Source of the DNA: Symbiodinium kawagutii
Lineage: Eukaryota > Sar > Dinophyceae > Suessiales > Symbiodiniaceae
Assembly: GCA_009767595.1 (NCBI GenBank)
Contig: VSDK01012907.1
Span: 142,104-206,103, forward strand
Length of the DNA stretch: 64,000 nucleotides
Direction: 5' to 3'
Shown here: positions 13,401 through 28,400 of the stretch, piece by piece
Numbering within the stretch: position 1 is the first letter of the stretch
Layout of the letters: every line of letters starts with the position of its first letter
Made by a program: the position numbers and the translations under genes
The notes under the pieces: generated by a model
Database searches by the model: none
Told to the model about the DNA's origin: nothing
The model's input: only the letters and a program-made list of their open reading frames with translations

Positions 13401-16400
13401 TTCACCATTTTGAGAAACCACCATATTTTAAGTCGATTCGACTTTGAACAAAAGTGCATGTCCATGCAATGTAAGTACATTGGTGCAATACGCAAATACA
13501 TAGCATATCAAAAGAAGGCAGGACTACTAGCTGCCGACAAGACATATGTATGTATATACACATATCTAAATACAACAAACAACTACATAAAATACTACAT
13601 TCAAACAATGTCGTAGACCCAGCAAGTAGTTCTACGGCTGTCAACTATGTTCATTAAAATATACACTCCTTTATATACCAAACTTGATTGGTATATAGTG
13701 TGCGTGTGTATATACCAACTCTTGTACACAAATGTAGTCTGGTATATAATAGCTAATAAGCTTAACTATATAAATTATAATGGTATATTATTAGCTTAAG
13801 CTCAATCAAAGTAGTGCCCCAGTGTCTCTCTTCCCCAGAATGGAGCGCGTTTTTGGTAAGTGTCGCTGTCGCCCTGCCTTGGAGTAACCATGAGGTCGTT
13901 TTTGATCCGTCGGCGGCCTGGCAGATTCAAATTCGGAAATGGTCGAAAAGCGGATCCAAAATGGAAATGATACGTTCTTTACATGTCTAACAAGGTTTCT
14001 TACATATCTAAAAGGGTTTTTTACATGTCTAAAATGGTTTTTGTATGTCTAAATGTTTTTTTTGCATATCTGAAACCTGAGTGTAGAATCTGGTTGGTGG
14101 TGCTCACCACCCCTACAACCATGGTTGATTTGTGGTTAACATTGTTTGACTATGAACTGGTTGGTGGTGCTCACCACCCTGTCGCTATGCTTGTCAACCG
14201 ACCGTCGCTTAATAACTACTGGGGAAATAAAACATGTGAATCAAACCACCAACCAGAGAATGATAGTTAACAAAGTTGATACTGCTCACATGGAAGGTAT
14301 TTTCCCCATGGTCGAGGTCTGAGTTTGGCCTCACTATGAAGCTGGTTCTGGCTCCAGAAAGGCAACTGAGAAAGGCTGATAGGCTCATCGCGGTATGTCA
14401 TGTCTTGTGACATAGAAAAATTCAAATCCAAAAAGCAATTGCCCTACACTGAGGTGCATGATTTACAAGTAGTTCTATGCGCAAACCCTGTGTTTTACCC
14501 AAGCCTACAATGATGCTCGTGATTGACGATAAGATCTTTTGTTCGAGAAGAACCAAAAACTCTGGCTATACGCAGAAAAGGGCTCTGGAATGCGGAGTTT
14601 AGGCTGTAGAGGACGGTTTTTGGTGATTTGCAAGTGACGGTCTTGGGTTTTAGGAAATGGATTCAGGGCCTGCTACTTGGGGAAATTCAGCAACAAATTG
14701 GCCAACTTGAGCTACTCAACCACGTTTTCGCTTCCCCTATCCCCGGCCAACCCTGAGCTATCCACTGTGAGCTCTACCGTCATTCCCACCTCCAAGGTCC
14801 AGGAGTATAGGGAGGCTCCAGTTCACGACCCAGCAGCTTGTCGAACATACTGGAAGGACCTGGGATTCAGCTCCACGTTTGGATGAGGCCGATGGAGCGT
14901 TGGAAAATGCTGTCCAGTTGTGTCCACTTCAATGATGGTACCCACGAGCACCATCCAAGTTCATAGCCATTGTTGATAGGGAAATCACGGTAGGCATCTA
15001 TGACATCACTCATCCCGAGGTTCCACGTGTCCGCTGTGCCAAAGACCATTTTGGACATTTCTTTTGCCATGATGGTATACACCCAACATCTTGTGGTAGG
15101 CAATACGGATATGTCCCAAGTAAAGTGTACCATCATCAAGCATCATTACCAGCTTATCAAATCTAAGACCATCATTGACAGCTACCAGCCATTTCACCAG
15201 CTATGAACCATCATTAACAGCTAACCACCAGCTATTCACCAACTATTCACCAGCTATTCGCATCATCTCACGAATCTTGGGTCCCGTGTCTTCCCATCTC
15301 GCATCCATCGCCTGGAATCTCGAAGAAGGGATGCTTGAAGACGTCCTGAACACCGGGAGCGGTCACTTTTCACACCTATTACTATTCATGGTTGAATCGT
15401 TTTGTTGAAATGGTCTATTGAATGGTTCAAATGCAACAAATATGATTCGAATCAATTCAAGTGGAATATAATTCCAATGCAATCAAATTGAATGGTTCAT
15501 TCATGCAATTTCAAAGTTGAAAATGTGGAATATGATTTCAAATTCCAACTGCAAAAGCTGATCGCTAAAGCTATGTTGGTGTTCAGCCGCACCGGTAGAT
15601 GTTTGAACCTGTTCGTGACCTTGCCACGCCACCGGCAGAAACCTCCAGCCACTTGCTCCATATGGGCTGACGGCCCTATGCTGCTGCAGGCTACGCCTGA
15701 AGACCGTTGACACCAGCGCCAAGTCTTTTGAGCACCTTAGCCGATGGGCTCCATCGAAGCTGTCTGGCTGTGGTGTAGGATGCCTGGTGTTCTGTTGCTT
15801 GCACATAGATGTATGTATTTTGGTGGGTGTATATTACATTATATAGTTATATAATAGTGTGTATATATTGTTTTGTAGTTACATGGGTCCTACTGGAAAC
15901 AGCTGTAACTATCATTTGTCATAACGTGGTTACCCTACTGAAGGATTGTGTTGGTAAACATGCTTTTGTAGATGGGACAATTTTGACATCATAGTTTGTA
16001 GGGCTCAAGTCATTGGGTGTTGAGATCACTAAGTTTTCTACTGGTTGCTGTTCTACTACAGAAGCAACGCTTCAGGTCGGTACTTTCCTTACAAGAAAAA
16101 GAGCCGCTGTAAAATCCATGCGCCATTTGATGACTGACTAGCCGCTAGTGATGCTCAAGGTCATACCAACCTACCAAACGGTGTATCCCGTCCATCAATC
16201 ACTATATAAGCAGCTCGTCAACCATAGCATTGACAATATCTAACCATGATTAAGTGTATTGTCAACCATGGTTGATCATCAAACATCAGCTGCTTAATAA
16301 TCAATCGCCAATATTAGCGACTACTTCACTTATCAACATTAATCATCATTACAACTATGCTGTTACTACATAAATGGTGGTTTCTTATTGATCATTTCGA

Positions 16401-19400
16401 TCATTTCTAGCAATAAACCATCCATAACTTGGGGTCCCCCATGACTTGAGAAACCCCAGATAGTTGGCATATTCCCTATTTTTGGTGGCTGTTATCTCCT
16501 ATCATCTACCATTGTTAACTAATGGTTATTATAACCCCTATAAACCATAGCAGTTGTTTAACCATTGTTGTTGGTTATCCTGACCATCAAAATCCCCTAT
16601 AAAACCATTAAGAAACCACCAAGGCAGCTAGAGATCACCACCCAATCTGCATGGCAAGGCACGGGCTGCGTTAAGAGGCCCTTGATCAGGTCTCTCCCAA
16701 TCTCGTCCTGTGAACTCAGCTGCTTTGTGGTCAGAGTTGGTAGAGCCGTGACCAAAATGGTGATGGTGATGGTGGTAGAGTGGGTGGTGAGTCCTGATAC
16801 TGATGAGGATGATGTTGATGATGATGATGATGATGAGGATGATAATGGGGATGCTGCTGCTGCTGATGATGATGATGATCATCATGAGGATGAGGATGAG
16901 GATGAGGATGAGGATGAGGATGAGGATGAGGATGAGGATGAGGATGAGGATGAGGATGAGGATGAGGATGAGGATGAGGATGAGGATGAGGATGAGGATG
17001 AGGATGAGGATGAGGATGAGGATGAGGATGAGGATGAGGATGAGGATGAGGATGAGGATGAGGATGAGGATGAGGATGAGGATGAGGATGAGGATGAGGA
17101 TGAGGATGAGGATGAGGATGAGGATGAGGATGAGGATGAGGATGAGGATGAGGATGAGGATGAGGATGAGGATGAGGATGAGGATGAGGATGAGGATGAG
17201 GATGAGGATGAGGATGAGGATGAGGATGAGGATGANNNNNNNNNNNNNNNNNNNNNNNNNNNNNNNNNNNNNNNNNNNNNNNNNNNNNNNNNNNNNNNNN
17301 NNNNNNNNNNNNNNNNNNNNNNNNNNNNNNNNNNNNNNNNNNNNNNNNNNNNNNNNNNNNNNNNNNNNNNNNNNNNNNNNNNNNNNNNNNNNNNNNNNNN
17401 NNNNNNNNNNNNNNNNNNNNNNNNNNNATGATGATGATGATGATGATGATGATGTGGTGATGATGATGATGATGATGATGAGGATGAGGATGATGATGAT
17501 GATGTGGTGATGATGATGATGATGATGATGAGGATGATGGTGATTCAAAGGACCAGGAGGAAGGAGAGGACAACGAGCCCCCATAATCAGGTTGCGTGGC
17601 ACTTGGCCCTTCGCCTCGTACAAGCCGCTTGACGGAACTGACTCGTTGGGATGTAGCAAGTGATAGCTCAACAACCACAGGAAACCACCCGGCAACTTGC
17701 CATGTTTTTTCCATCTAACTATACGGGATAAGATTGGATACTCTTAGTTATACTTGATATCCCCCATTTTTGATACTTCAGGAATCCCCTGTTCTCCCCA
17801 GAACTGCGCTTAGCAATCCGCGGGTGCACCTTGTAGGCTGACGGGAACTTCAGCTTCCCTCGCAACACCGCAGAACACACCTGTCGCCTCAGATTGGCGC
17901 CATGTTGTCGATCATCGTAAAGTGTGCGTTCTCCTTGGGGAACAGCAACCAAGTACAATAAATGACATGTACCTGTGCAAAGATATATAATGTATAATTA
18001 TATACTATTATATAGTGTATAATACCAATATATACCTAATCATAAATAATACCTACAATGACAGGTCCGTGAGAATTCAATACTAGAATATCGAAAAATC
18101 ATCTGTGAATCTAATTAATTATACAATGTAATCTAATTGATTATACAATGTAATCATGTGTCATGACGTAATAGTGTGTGAAACACACCTGGATAACTAT
18201 CCTGTCATATAATCACACTATTGAACTAGACTATATTTGTTACTTTGTGTACCAATGCTATGTTGAATGTTGGATAGCGATCGGCCTTCACAGATTTGCC
18301 GGCTGCCTGAAGCAACTTTCATCAACAGCGGCAGTATCAAGATTCATGATTCATGGTGACACAATTCCAATGCTCCCAGCAGCTCGAAGCTCAGGCGTTG
18401 ATCACTGGGTTGGCAGTTGGTTCCACCATCAGTTTGTCGTTTGTTGCTATACTTCTTGGTTGGTCATCCCCTGTGGCTGTTGACCTCCAAGTGCGTCCTT
18501 GCAGACCCACCTTGCTGACCTTGCCGATCACCCCACCGACACCAATGCAGCTTCACTGGGCCACCACGCGGCTCAACCAAGTTGGTACCAAATGGCAGGT
18601 AACCACAGACCTGGAGCTGGAGAAATCTCCGAAACAGATCTGCAACTGGTCGTTTCATCCCCTATGAAACATCCACAGGTCAACCAGCGGTTTCATCGCC
18701 TGTGAAACGTCGCCTACTTGTCCATGCCAAAGGTCAGTCGTTGGAAAACATTTGAAACTACCAACATTTTGGTGATTCGTCTATAATCAGCTGGTTGAAT
18801 TCATGACGCCAACTACTGTATTCTTTCCACTTGGGAGTGGATGTGGACACCGTTCACAATTGTAGGGTTGACGATCTCCGGAGTCCAGCGGCGCAGATCA
18901 TCCAATTTGTGTCTCTCACCCAACCCTGCTACGAAGGAATGCTACAAAGCCAGCTGACTCTGGGTCATGCTTAAGAGGACCTAAGCCAAGCCCAACTAAG
19001 GGGGTTTGGCATGCATTCCCATGAGTCTAAGCCATTCAGGATTGGTGCTGCCAATTAAGAGATGTCTAAAACCCATCGGGGCAACCCCATAAGAAGAGCG
19101 CACCCCGAAATCCCAAAGGATCAACCGAGAGAGTTGAATTAGAAATTGGTTCTTCCTTGCTCATTGCCACTTCTATGAGAACTGAATTCTTGCATAGTTG
19201 CTATCACTTTTCAACATGATAGTAAACGATAGTAATTACTCATGCTAGTGAAAACAAGTACTCATGCTAGTGAAATCGTCAATATTTAAGTAGCCAGTTT
19301 TATCCTCTTGATGGAAGCAAAATGAACCCCGGCAGACTTGCTGCAAACCTATCGCAGCAATTGCTTCGCCAAACGTTAAGGGCTGAGGTCCCTATCTGAC

Positions 19401-22400
19401 TGATGCTTCGCAACCACGTCACCCAAGCAGTTGCTATGGCACTACCGAAGTCTGCTACTTCGAAAAAAATTAGAGCACCAAAGTCGGCAGTGGAACACGA
19501 TCACACCGTGCAGTTCTCAGTGATCTCATTGATCAGGCTTGGAAACACCCATACATTATTAATGAGCCAACCAGCATCAACCAGCATCAACCAGCATCAA
19601 CCAGCATCAACCAGCTTTGAGATTCACCACCTGCCCCATCTCCGGGTTTCCCGGGTTCCAAGGGACGAATTCGAAGAGCATGATGCCCAGGGACCAAAGA
19701 TCCACTTCCACTCCGTAGCCCTTGCCCTGAAAGACCTGCGTTCGCAAAGCCTGCTTGGTGCCACTGAGCAAGCTGGTTGTGGCTGCTTGGTGGACCAAAA
19801 TGATGAGTTAATACATGTTAATACCAACCATCACCCAACATGATGTCGTATCATTGATCTTGGGGTGATGTGCAGCTGGGGATATAAATGGAACACCGCC
19901 AGGGTTGCAAACCCTATCAAGTGCCTTGCTTGTAACCCACATAATCATGCTTAGTCACTAGTTACTGGTACTGGGGATGCTAACCTCCAAGTCACCGGAT
20001 TTTCGTGTGCTGCGGGGCCTCTGGAGCCATGTAGTGAGGTGTGCCCACCACGGTGTAGGTGCGGCTTTCCAACTCACCCAGTTTCTTGGACACCTGGAAG
20101 CTTGAAGGGCGAAGACCCATGCGGCGATTTCACGTTCGGAAAAACGTTGTTGTATGTTTCATAGGCGGAAATATTCACATGTAAATACATATGCAAACAT
20201 GCAAAAATGCATGTAATTTTGTATTTGATATATCATGTAATTATTTATCTTTTATGTATTCACAGCATACCGTTTACATCCATTTGCACTATATTCACAG
20301 TCACTCAGCTCACAATGTTGGACTGATTGCTTTGCAAAATAAGGCTGCTAGTCATAACAAGCCATGGCACTCCATAGCTTTGACATCCATGGAAATCCAA
20401 GTGTACTCCCCAACATCAATGTCTTTCATGCGAAACTCACAATAATAAACAACCAATTGATGAAGCTACTGGTGACTGTTCCCTAGTGGTCGACTTCAGC
20501 ATATTTCGATAGCCTCTTCAAGAATGCTTTAAAAAATCAAAAACTATTCAAATGTCTCACGTAGACGTGAAACCCACCCAGATTCCGCGTTCCGTACGTC
20601 CGTGGCGAGTCCGAGTTACTCCGAAGTCGATGATCTTCACGTAGCCCTGGGGGCGCCGCGCTGAGTTGGGTCTGGGGTCCCAGTGAAGCTTACAGCAATC
20701 ATCCACCGACACCATAACCTGGACGTGGGAATGGTTCCGATAGCCCCAAACCATGGAGTCATAGAGCCCATTTCAGGGCACCATGCTGGAAATCCTGTGG
20801 TTAGTTGCCAATTGTGGGTTCATGGTAGCTTCACTATGGTCATCTTTTCTATCGAAACTGTCAGTCTCGGCGGTCACGTTATATGACATACCTCGATTAC
20901 AACACATGGAGAGCCCGGGTGTGTTTTTGCAAAAGCAGACCCAAGCAGGCACAAACGAATTGAGCCAACTAAATAGGTTCACAGGTGTTCCACTGTTTTA
21001 ACACAAACCCTTCAGAGGCACTCGCAATCATCTCAAAGATTGACATTTCAGTATGGAAAACAGTCATCTATGGCTACCAGCAGCATCTTGTCCCATCCAA
21101 GCAGACCTGCGAGGTGTTGTTGACCACCCAGATGGGCTTGTCCAAAGATGGTGTACCCCTATGAACCCCCCATGATCAGTTGCTTCCCCATTATCAATGG
21201 CCATCTTGAGGGAGTACCACCATTTGTTGACAACCCAGATGTGACTTTGGGAGACGCCTAGGGAGCCCTTCTGACTCTCAGATTTGCATCATACAATTTC
21301 TGGTTGGTGGTTGAACCACCCTTATCAAAAATATTCTTGTCTACCAACCATTTCTTGATAATTACTATTGGGAAAATAATCAAAATGTGAATCAAACCAC
21401 CAGCCAGTAGTTGTTTTACCATTCTTGTTGGTTGTTATCACCCATTATTAGCCACTATTACTCACGTTTTGATCTATTACGATCACCCACCCATTACTAT
21501 CATTAACCATTTTGTCGGTTGTTATCACCCAAATCTTGTTGGTTGTTTTACTATTACCAACCACCCGCCAGATTTGAACGTTCACAGTGGCCGCCCATTG
21601 GTGGCTCGATTCGCCCCAACCGTTGGCCGCCCTTCAATCGTCTCGCAGCCTCCTGGTCCAGCATCACATTTTCGGGCTTGAGATCCCGGTAAACGACCTC
21701 AAGGCGACCGGCGAAACGAATGAGGGGGGACCTATATTGGGGGAAGGAACTAATGGTTATTCATAGTTGGTTCAATGTTGGTTTAATGTTGGTTTAATGC
21801 TGGTTTAATGGTTGTTGTTTCAAGGGAGAAACTAGTACTGAAGAAGGAAAGCCTTCATTGGAGGTAAATGAAAAGATGGAGAAACATGGAGCAACAAATA
21901 CATCAAGAACTGTGACATGATCGTGCGTTTGTGGTAAACGACAAACAGCCAACAGCCCTCTAGGATATGTGTATGGATCATGCTTGAGCAAATTCAACCA
22001 ACAAAAACCAAGAGGGTCATGGCTCTCACCATTAGGCGCCTACAGGCGACCTACTAAATCAAAAAGGTTGCGAATCATCAACCATCTAAGCCCCAAAGAA
22101 ATGGAAGAAGTGTAACTCCTAGCAGCCTAGCTGTTGGTCACATGTTTGAACCAGCAGTGCATCCACCAGTACATCCACCAGTGCATCCACTAGTTTCACC
22201 CGGAGTCTCGGTGGTTTCTCCTGTTTCGCTTGCTTGTGGCAGCGGTATGCTGACCAACCCATGCAGTCTTCTGAGCCGCCCCGCGTTGCGATCCCACAGG
22301 GCTTCCACGGCAATGAGGATCGAGGCAGTGTAAAAGCGAGCAGCCTGCAGAGCCCGCACCGCTGTGGCAAGGCACCAAGGCAGGTGATTATTGGCTTCGG

Positions 22401-25400
22401 GGCCCTACCTTTTTGCAAAGAAACTCACGACAACTCGTTGGCTCAGTTAAGCACGGGCCAAAAGCCGTTGTTGCAGGGGAATTAAGATAGTTGGTCAGGA
22501 CTACCAATACATCCAGATTTATTGACAAAGATGGAAAACATCCCATTGCAGGTGCTCAATAGAGAACTCCTTGGCTACTACGCTTCTCCCTACTGTGCTT
22601 CTCCCAGCTTCATTCAGCACATGTGTTTTAAATGAGTCTGGACAACAGCAGTCAATACCCATTCCAGCTTTGACGCTGTTCAAACGAGCCAAGGAATTCT
22701 TGAAGTCGCCAGGAGGGATGACTAGAAAAAGGTGATCATGATATCCATTGATGTCAACAATACTTATCCTCTGCTAAACTAAGCTGTTCAAATGGATTAT
22801 CATTCTTTTACTAAGGAAATCCCTGGGAAAGCAGCTCTTCCTGTGGTGGATGATCCATTGCTATGTTAAAGTACCAGAGGGTACACGAGTCCAATATCGC
22901 ATGGTCACTTCTCCATGTGGCCCCAGAGCTGGCGCAGGACGAGAAAACAAAAACGTGGCAAGCCGTTCTCAGGTGAACCAACTGTAACTGATTTAAAACT
23001 GCTGAATGAATTTGGTCAACTAGCTGATTCAAACTGAAGTAAGAATTAGCACTCAAAACTGTTTCAAATTATTAAGACCTGCGGCTCGAGAGAATTTGGT
23101 CCAGAGTCGCAATTACGCAAAATGAGGATGGGTTAATAATGTTATTTGATATTACTAGGGTTACAATAATGGTATAATGGTCAACTGACTTATCGACAAC
23201 GACAAACCTGTCACATCGCATGTCACATCACATGCACCTCTTGAAGCATGTCACGTGCATCTACGCTGCTACAAGTCATATGGTGCGACCTCTCAAGTCA
23301 TGACGGGAACCCCCAAGAATGGAGGGCTTCTTACTGCACATGAATAAATAAGATTGGATGATTTGGGGTCCACCAATCTGAGAAACAACTACTGGTATAT
23401 AGTTGTATGAACATGATCTATGCAGTCATCCTGGAGTACATAGCCGTAGAGATCTCCCCAGATTCTTGAAACATGCACAATGTTCATGGCGTTCTAACCA
23501 CCACCACCACCATCACCACCACCACCAACAACATCACCACCACCACCACCACAACCAACTACCATCACCATCATCATCTTCTTCTTCAACATCACCATCA
23601 TCACCATCATCATCATCATCATCATCTTCTTCTTCTTCATCTTCTTCTTCATCATCACCACCTTCACCATCATCTTCATCCATCATCATCATCATTTTCA
23701 TAATCACTATCGTCATCATCGTATTATTCAGGTGCACCATCAAAGTGAAATCCTATGTCACAGTGTTCTCGCCGAAGTGCTGCTGCCTTTTGCTTTCTTC
23801 CTCTGCACAATGCAGGGAATGGGATTGGGTCAGGTTTTAGACGGCCCAGGAAGACAGAGCGACTGCTGATGTACAAATTCGAACGGCTGCTCTGCCGGTA
23901 GAATCTTGAAAAGTGGAGAAGCTTCCTTTCTCCAAAGGACCGAAAATAGTGTCCCATGCTCAATCTGCTAAAGTGTTAGCAGAACGTGCTAACCGACAGA
24001 ATGATCAAGGACTGGTCAGGGGCGAGTTTCTTCATCCAAAAGCTTCTTAATGTGCAATCGTGTTCGGAATCCACACTTTTTTCAATTTCCATCTTCAAAC
24101 AATCTGTGCCAGTCTTCCAAGCACTTCCCAAAAAAACACCAGCAACTGAAGAATCTCTGTGGGTGTTACGCATTGCGGAACTTTTCGCCGCTCCGAGAGC
24201 GGCTTTGGGGAAGATGCGTTCACTGAGATTCCTGGCGACAGACGAGAGGAAGGGATGGAGACAGCGGTAACGCCCCAAACATCAAGGGTTGGTAATTCGT
24301 GGCTAGTAAACATCGTTGGGTACTGAAAATGTTGCTCGCTGAGTGGTAGGTGGATGGCAAAAGTAATTCCCAAGTGTGATTGACCATGCTTACTCATAGA
24401 GGGTGTTGAGCAGCAATAAAAGGGATCTATCCATGCCAACCATGGTTTTGGCCCAAATGATGCATCATCATTCTGACTACGTGTGTCGAATGTACCAACT
24501 AAAGTATAGTGTATGCGCTTGTACAACTACAGATTGAAACATGATGATTGCAAAGGACAAGAACCAACAATGTCCATTAGTAATGGATTATGGATTACCT
24601 ATTAGTAGGTAATACAGTAATCATTACGAATCAACCCTTATTATGTCCATTACCGTAAACAACCATTACCAACCAACAATAGTAGGGAATACCTGCATGG
24701 AGGCACATTGATTTTTGTCCAGCTTTCCTTGACTGAGCAATTACCCAGTCACCACCTCTCCTGATTTCAGTGCTGGTTCGTAGTCGCAAGGCCGTTAGAA
24801 GTTGCGGCTAGCTATTGAACGGCCATCAAATTCGTAGTCCTGTCCAAACACTGGTACATGGATTTGTGTATGTTCATCTATTAACCATGGATCTTGTGGA
24901 TCTATCTAACCTTCTGTTTATTCAAGTGGAATTATGCACACATATATCTATATATTTATTTATACATATACCTAGGAATTCACCAAAATGGGCTTGCAGG
25001 TCACTGTTCGCCTTTGGCATGTTGACCTAATGGCTTAGAGCAGTGCACCCCGGCCAGCGATATGTTGATTTATAAGCTTAAGTCTGAAGCCATGTATGAT
25101 CAGAAACTCAAAGTGATTGGTCAGTCGTCATTGACCATGATCAAAACAATAGATTATGCACCACCACAATCTGGGGATCATTCAGCATCAATTTTCAATC
25201 ATGAAAAAAATTGATGGTTAATCAATGTTTAATGATAGTTTTAGTGGTTCAACAAGCTTTAACATTGTCAAATCCATGTCGGTAGTTGATAATTTGCTGG
25301 TCATTGAACATTAAAATTCACCACTAACCACAACCTCACGTCCACCAATAGAATTCCACCAACTCCCGAGTCTTGCTTAATCACCCACCGTCCGACACAC

Positions 25401-28400
25401 TCGTGCCACGCCTCGCCGACGCCTAGCCGCGGCAAAGGAAGTTCCATCTCAAAGCACACATCCATGGCTAGTACTGGTGAAGATGGGTAACCAATGGCTA
25501 CCTTGGTGGCTTATAGATCCCCTGCTAAAACTACAATTTTTAGTCATACGTATACCGAGAATCCTAAAAACCTAAGGTAGTGGCTGTAAGCCACCCAGCT
25601 AGTAATGGCTGATAACAATGGTTTCAATGGTTAACACTGGCTAATAATGGCTGATTAATCTATGGCTAGTATTGGCGGGTTGATCAATGGCTACTGTTTC
25701 AACCAAAGGTTCGTCAATGCTTACTTAATGCATGTTTAATCAATGGCTAATCCAGTAACGTTTAACTCAACAACTTAATGATGGTCAATAGTCGCTACAG
25801 GCTAATTAATGAATCATTCTGGAGAAACCATCAGCTTGGGGTGTACACAAACTATAGATTTCCTAAGGTGAAGATCTTGGAGAAACTTGGCGATGTCAAT
25901 GTGTTGGATAGGAGCTGGCCCATACAAGTAGAAACCAGAATTCTGTACTGATGCAGGACCTTGAAAAATCCACCTCCCAGATTTCTGCAGCCTCATGTGG
26001 TTGAGCAGATCTGTTTCAAAGAAAGAAGCTTGGGACCACAAACAGGTTGCAATGTCTACTTGGGCAGTGTCAAGACCCTTGTGACCTCCGGCTGGTTATC
26101 AGCCTTGGGATTAGAAACCTCCTCATTCGGGGGTGGGATGGGGTGGGGCCGTCGGGCGCAGCTGGTGCGGGTAGAACAATCTCTTCGATGGGTGGGCGAT
26201 GCTCCCAACCATGTACGTATACCAGGGTTGGAAAAAAATCGCTGGCCTATTATAGCCATAGCTGTCCTTTTTAGATTAAAAAGTACTCCTTTTGCTCATG
26301 TAGCTACAGGAGTGTGTCCATAAAAAGTGAAATTACCATAAATTACCACAAATGTTGTGGTTTCCCTACTATACTTTATGGAAGCATTGATCTTTTGAAA
26401 TAGCAAGGAACTTCTCTATGTGCTATCATTGCCATGGCAGCGTTGATGTTCAAGCCGGATAGTACACCTTCGGATGCTTTCGCTTCGCTTTCGAGACCCC
26501 ATGCGAACCACTGTGCAGCTGGAGTGAGCAGCATTAATCCGCAAGAAAAGCTATGGCTTTCAATTCAATCGCAACGATGTTCCATTACTATCTTAGATTA
26601 TTGGGACGAGTAAAGGTGGTACTTTGGAAGCCATGATAGCCAGTGAAGGCTGATTCGTATTATCCAATGTAAGTGGTAGAGATTAAAAGCCAAGAGCCGG
26701 TCTCTTCGGCTCCCATCCGAAAACATCACTGGCGCGGAACCAGCGGCTGTTGAGATACACTTAACTTACGTCCACATCTCCAAATTGATGACTGATTGAT
26801 AGCACCGTTGTTGGCTGCCAATTAGTACAAGTGACAACTGGTTGCCATCACGCAATCAACATACATACTCGATATCAGCCTAAATCATCAATACATATTA
26901 TCAATACTTATCAACTTCAGAAATGTTACCACCTTCAGAAAGTGGTTCATATCACCACTCCATCACAGCAATGTGAGGACAGGATCTGTGATATCCAACT
27001 GATCCCATGTCTACTCAAAACACCAACTTGGCTGCGGGGCACGCCTTACAACTTGGCTGCAGGCTCCAAGCCCTGGTAGGTTCTCCTTAGTCGGGCATGT
27101 CTGCCATCTCCTATCTCCCATCCCAGGCCATCTTCGAGGCAGCTTGGAAGTCACTGCTGAGAATTGGATCCTAAAACCTTGGTTATACCCGAAGCTTCTG
27201 ATCATGTTCAACTAAACCTGCAGTGTAATCCCTGATAAACCAGGAGCTTGACCAAAACAGCAGGTGATTAGTGTTGACCACCAGTGTTAACACAGCCCCT
27301 GATGACAACCAACCAGGGCTTTTTCGCAAACTGCGTAGCTTGCCCTGGCACCGCTGTTGCTGGAGGTTGCGGGGCCAGTGATGATCCATTACTGCGATAG
27401 TGGGGAAATGGTGCCCTGCCAGGATTGTGGTCTGCCTTTCGCAGGCCAAAGCACTATCCTCACTGGTTGGTTGATGGGAAAATCTACAGGAAACCCTTGT
27501 TGTAACCACCAATCTTAAGGGTTTCCCAGGTCGATTTTCCATGATTTTCCAATCAACCATTTCAGCTATCCATACGAAAGGTCCAGCGACTTCAGTAGAA
27601 TACCTATCCGCCTATCCACGATGAAGGTCCAGGTCTGCCAACACACGATGCGCCAGTCCTGTGTTGGAGTGTTCACCTAGCCCTGGTGATCGCAAACCAT
27701 GCCATGGGCTGTCATTACAGCCACTCTCAACAGGATAATGGATGGCCCAACAGGGATCTCGATGTGCGGATTTCCATGGGTAGAACCACCGGATCCTAGA
27801 CCTTTGGATCAGCCAACACAGCGAGTTCTATGCGAAATCAGCTATGCGGCACAACCTTTCTAAGAGCCATGAGGCTAGAACTTGTACCAGCCAGATGACA
27901 CACATTTCTACCATGGCTTTTCGTGAAAAGGCTGGTCGCGCCCATCACCAGGTGAGCAGTTTGCACTCAGAGATTCTACAACTGCTCCAGTGGGACTATC
28001 CACTGCTCAGATTCGAGTGTGAAACCACTGCCAAGGCTACGCAGGGGCACACGAATGGTTGGCAACCATGGTGTTACTGGTGGTTGATAATGACTACTGG
28101 CGCTTTAACTACTGGTGTTTAATGAACTCCCTTGCAAAAATGGCTTGCTGATTGAGGAAAGGCGTGTTGGGGGGATTAACGTTCAGTACTGGTTGGTGCT
28201 TTCAACCCCTATGAAAAATATCAGTCAACTCACCATTTGTTAACAGTTTCTGGGGAATATAAGACACGTTTAAAACAACCAACCAGTGGTTGTTCAAATT
28301 ATTGATGGTTATACCCTATTGTTTAACCATCATTGTTCCTTATGAACCACCAGCATCCACCATCAACGTCCAGGGTCTGTGTGAGGAAATCGGTGGGCAA

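Larger units (their letters stand above)
22929..28322. other. Left part of the giant kinase intron, downstream of the CYB2-like gene
   Basis: Contains one CAC/ATC-rich tract, repeat-element copies and GC-rich islands at about 24,060-24,270, 26,060-26,200, 26,440-26,560, 27,040-27,150 and 27,290-27,430. None gave a recognisable protein. It must contain the CYB2-like polyadenylation region, which I could not identify. Confidence 0.55.

Noticed and set aside
14868..14925. WTQLDSIFQRS frame as the kinase tail tryptophan segment
   Set aside because: The exon at 14,790-14,849 supplies FDKLLGRELEPPYTP, a better and in-phase AGC tail.
16565..17714. Long open frames on both strands (acidic, HP-repeat and poly-Ser)
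   Set aside because: They are translations of the GAGGAT microsatellite and include the N gap; no splice or homology support.
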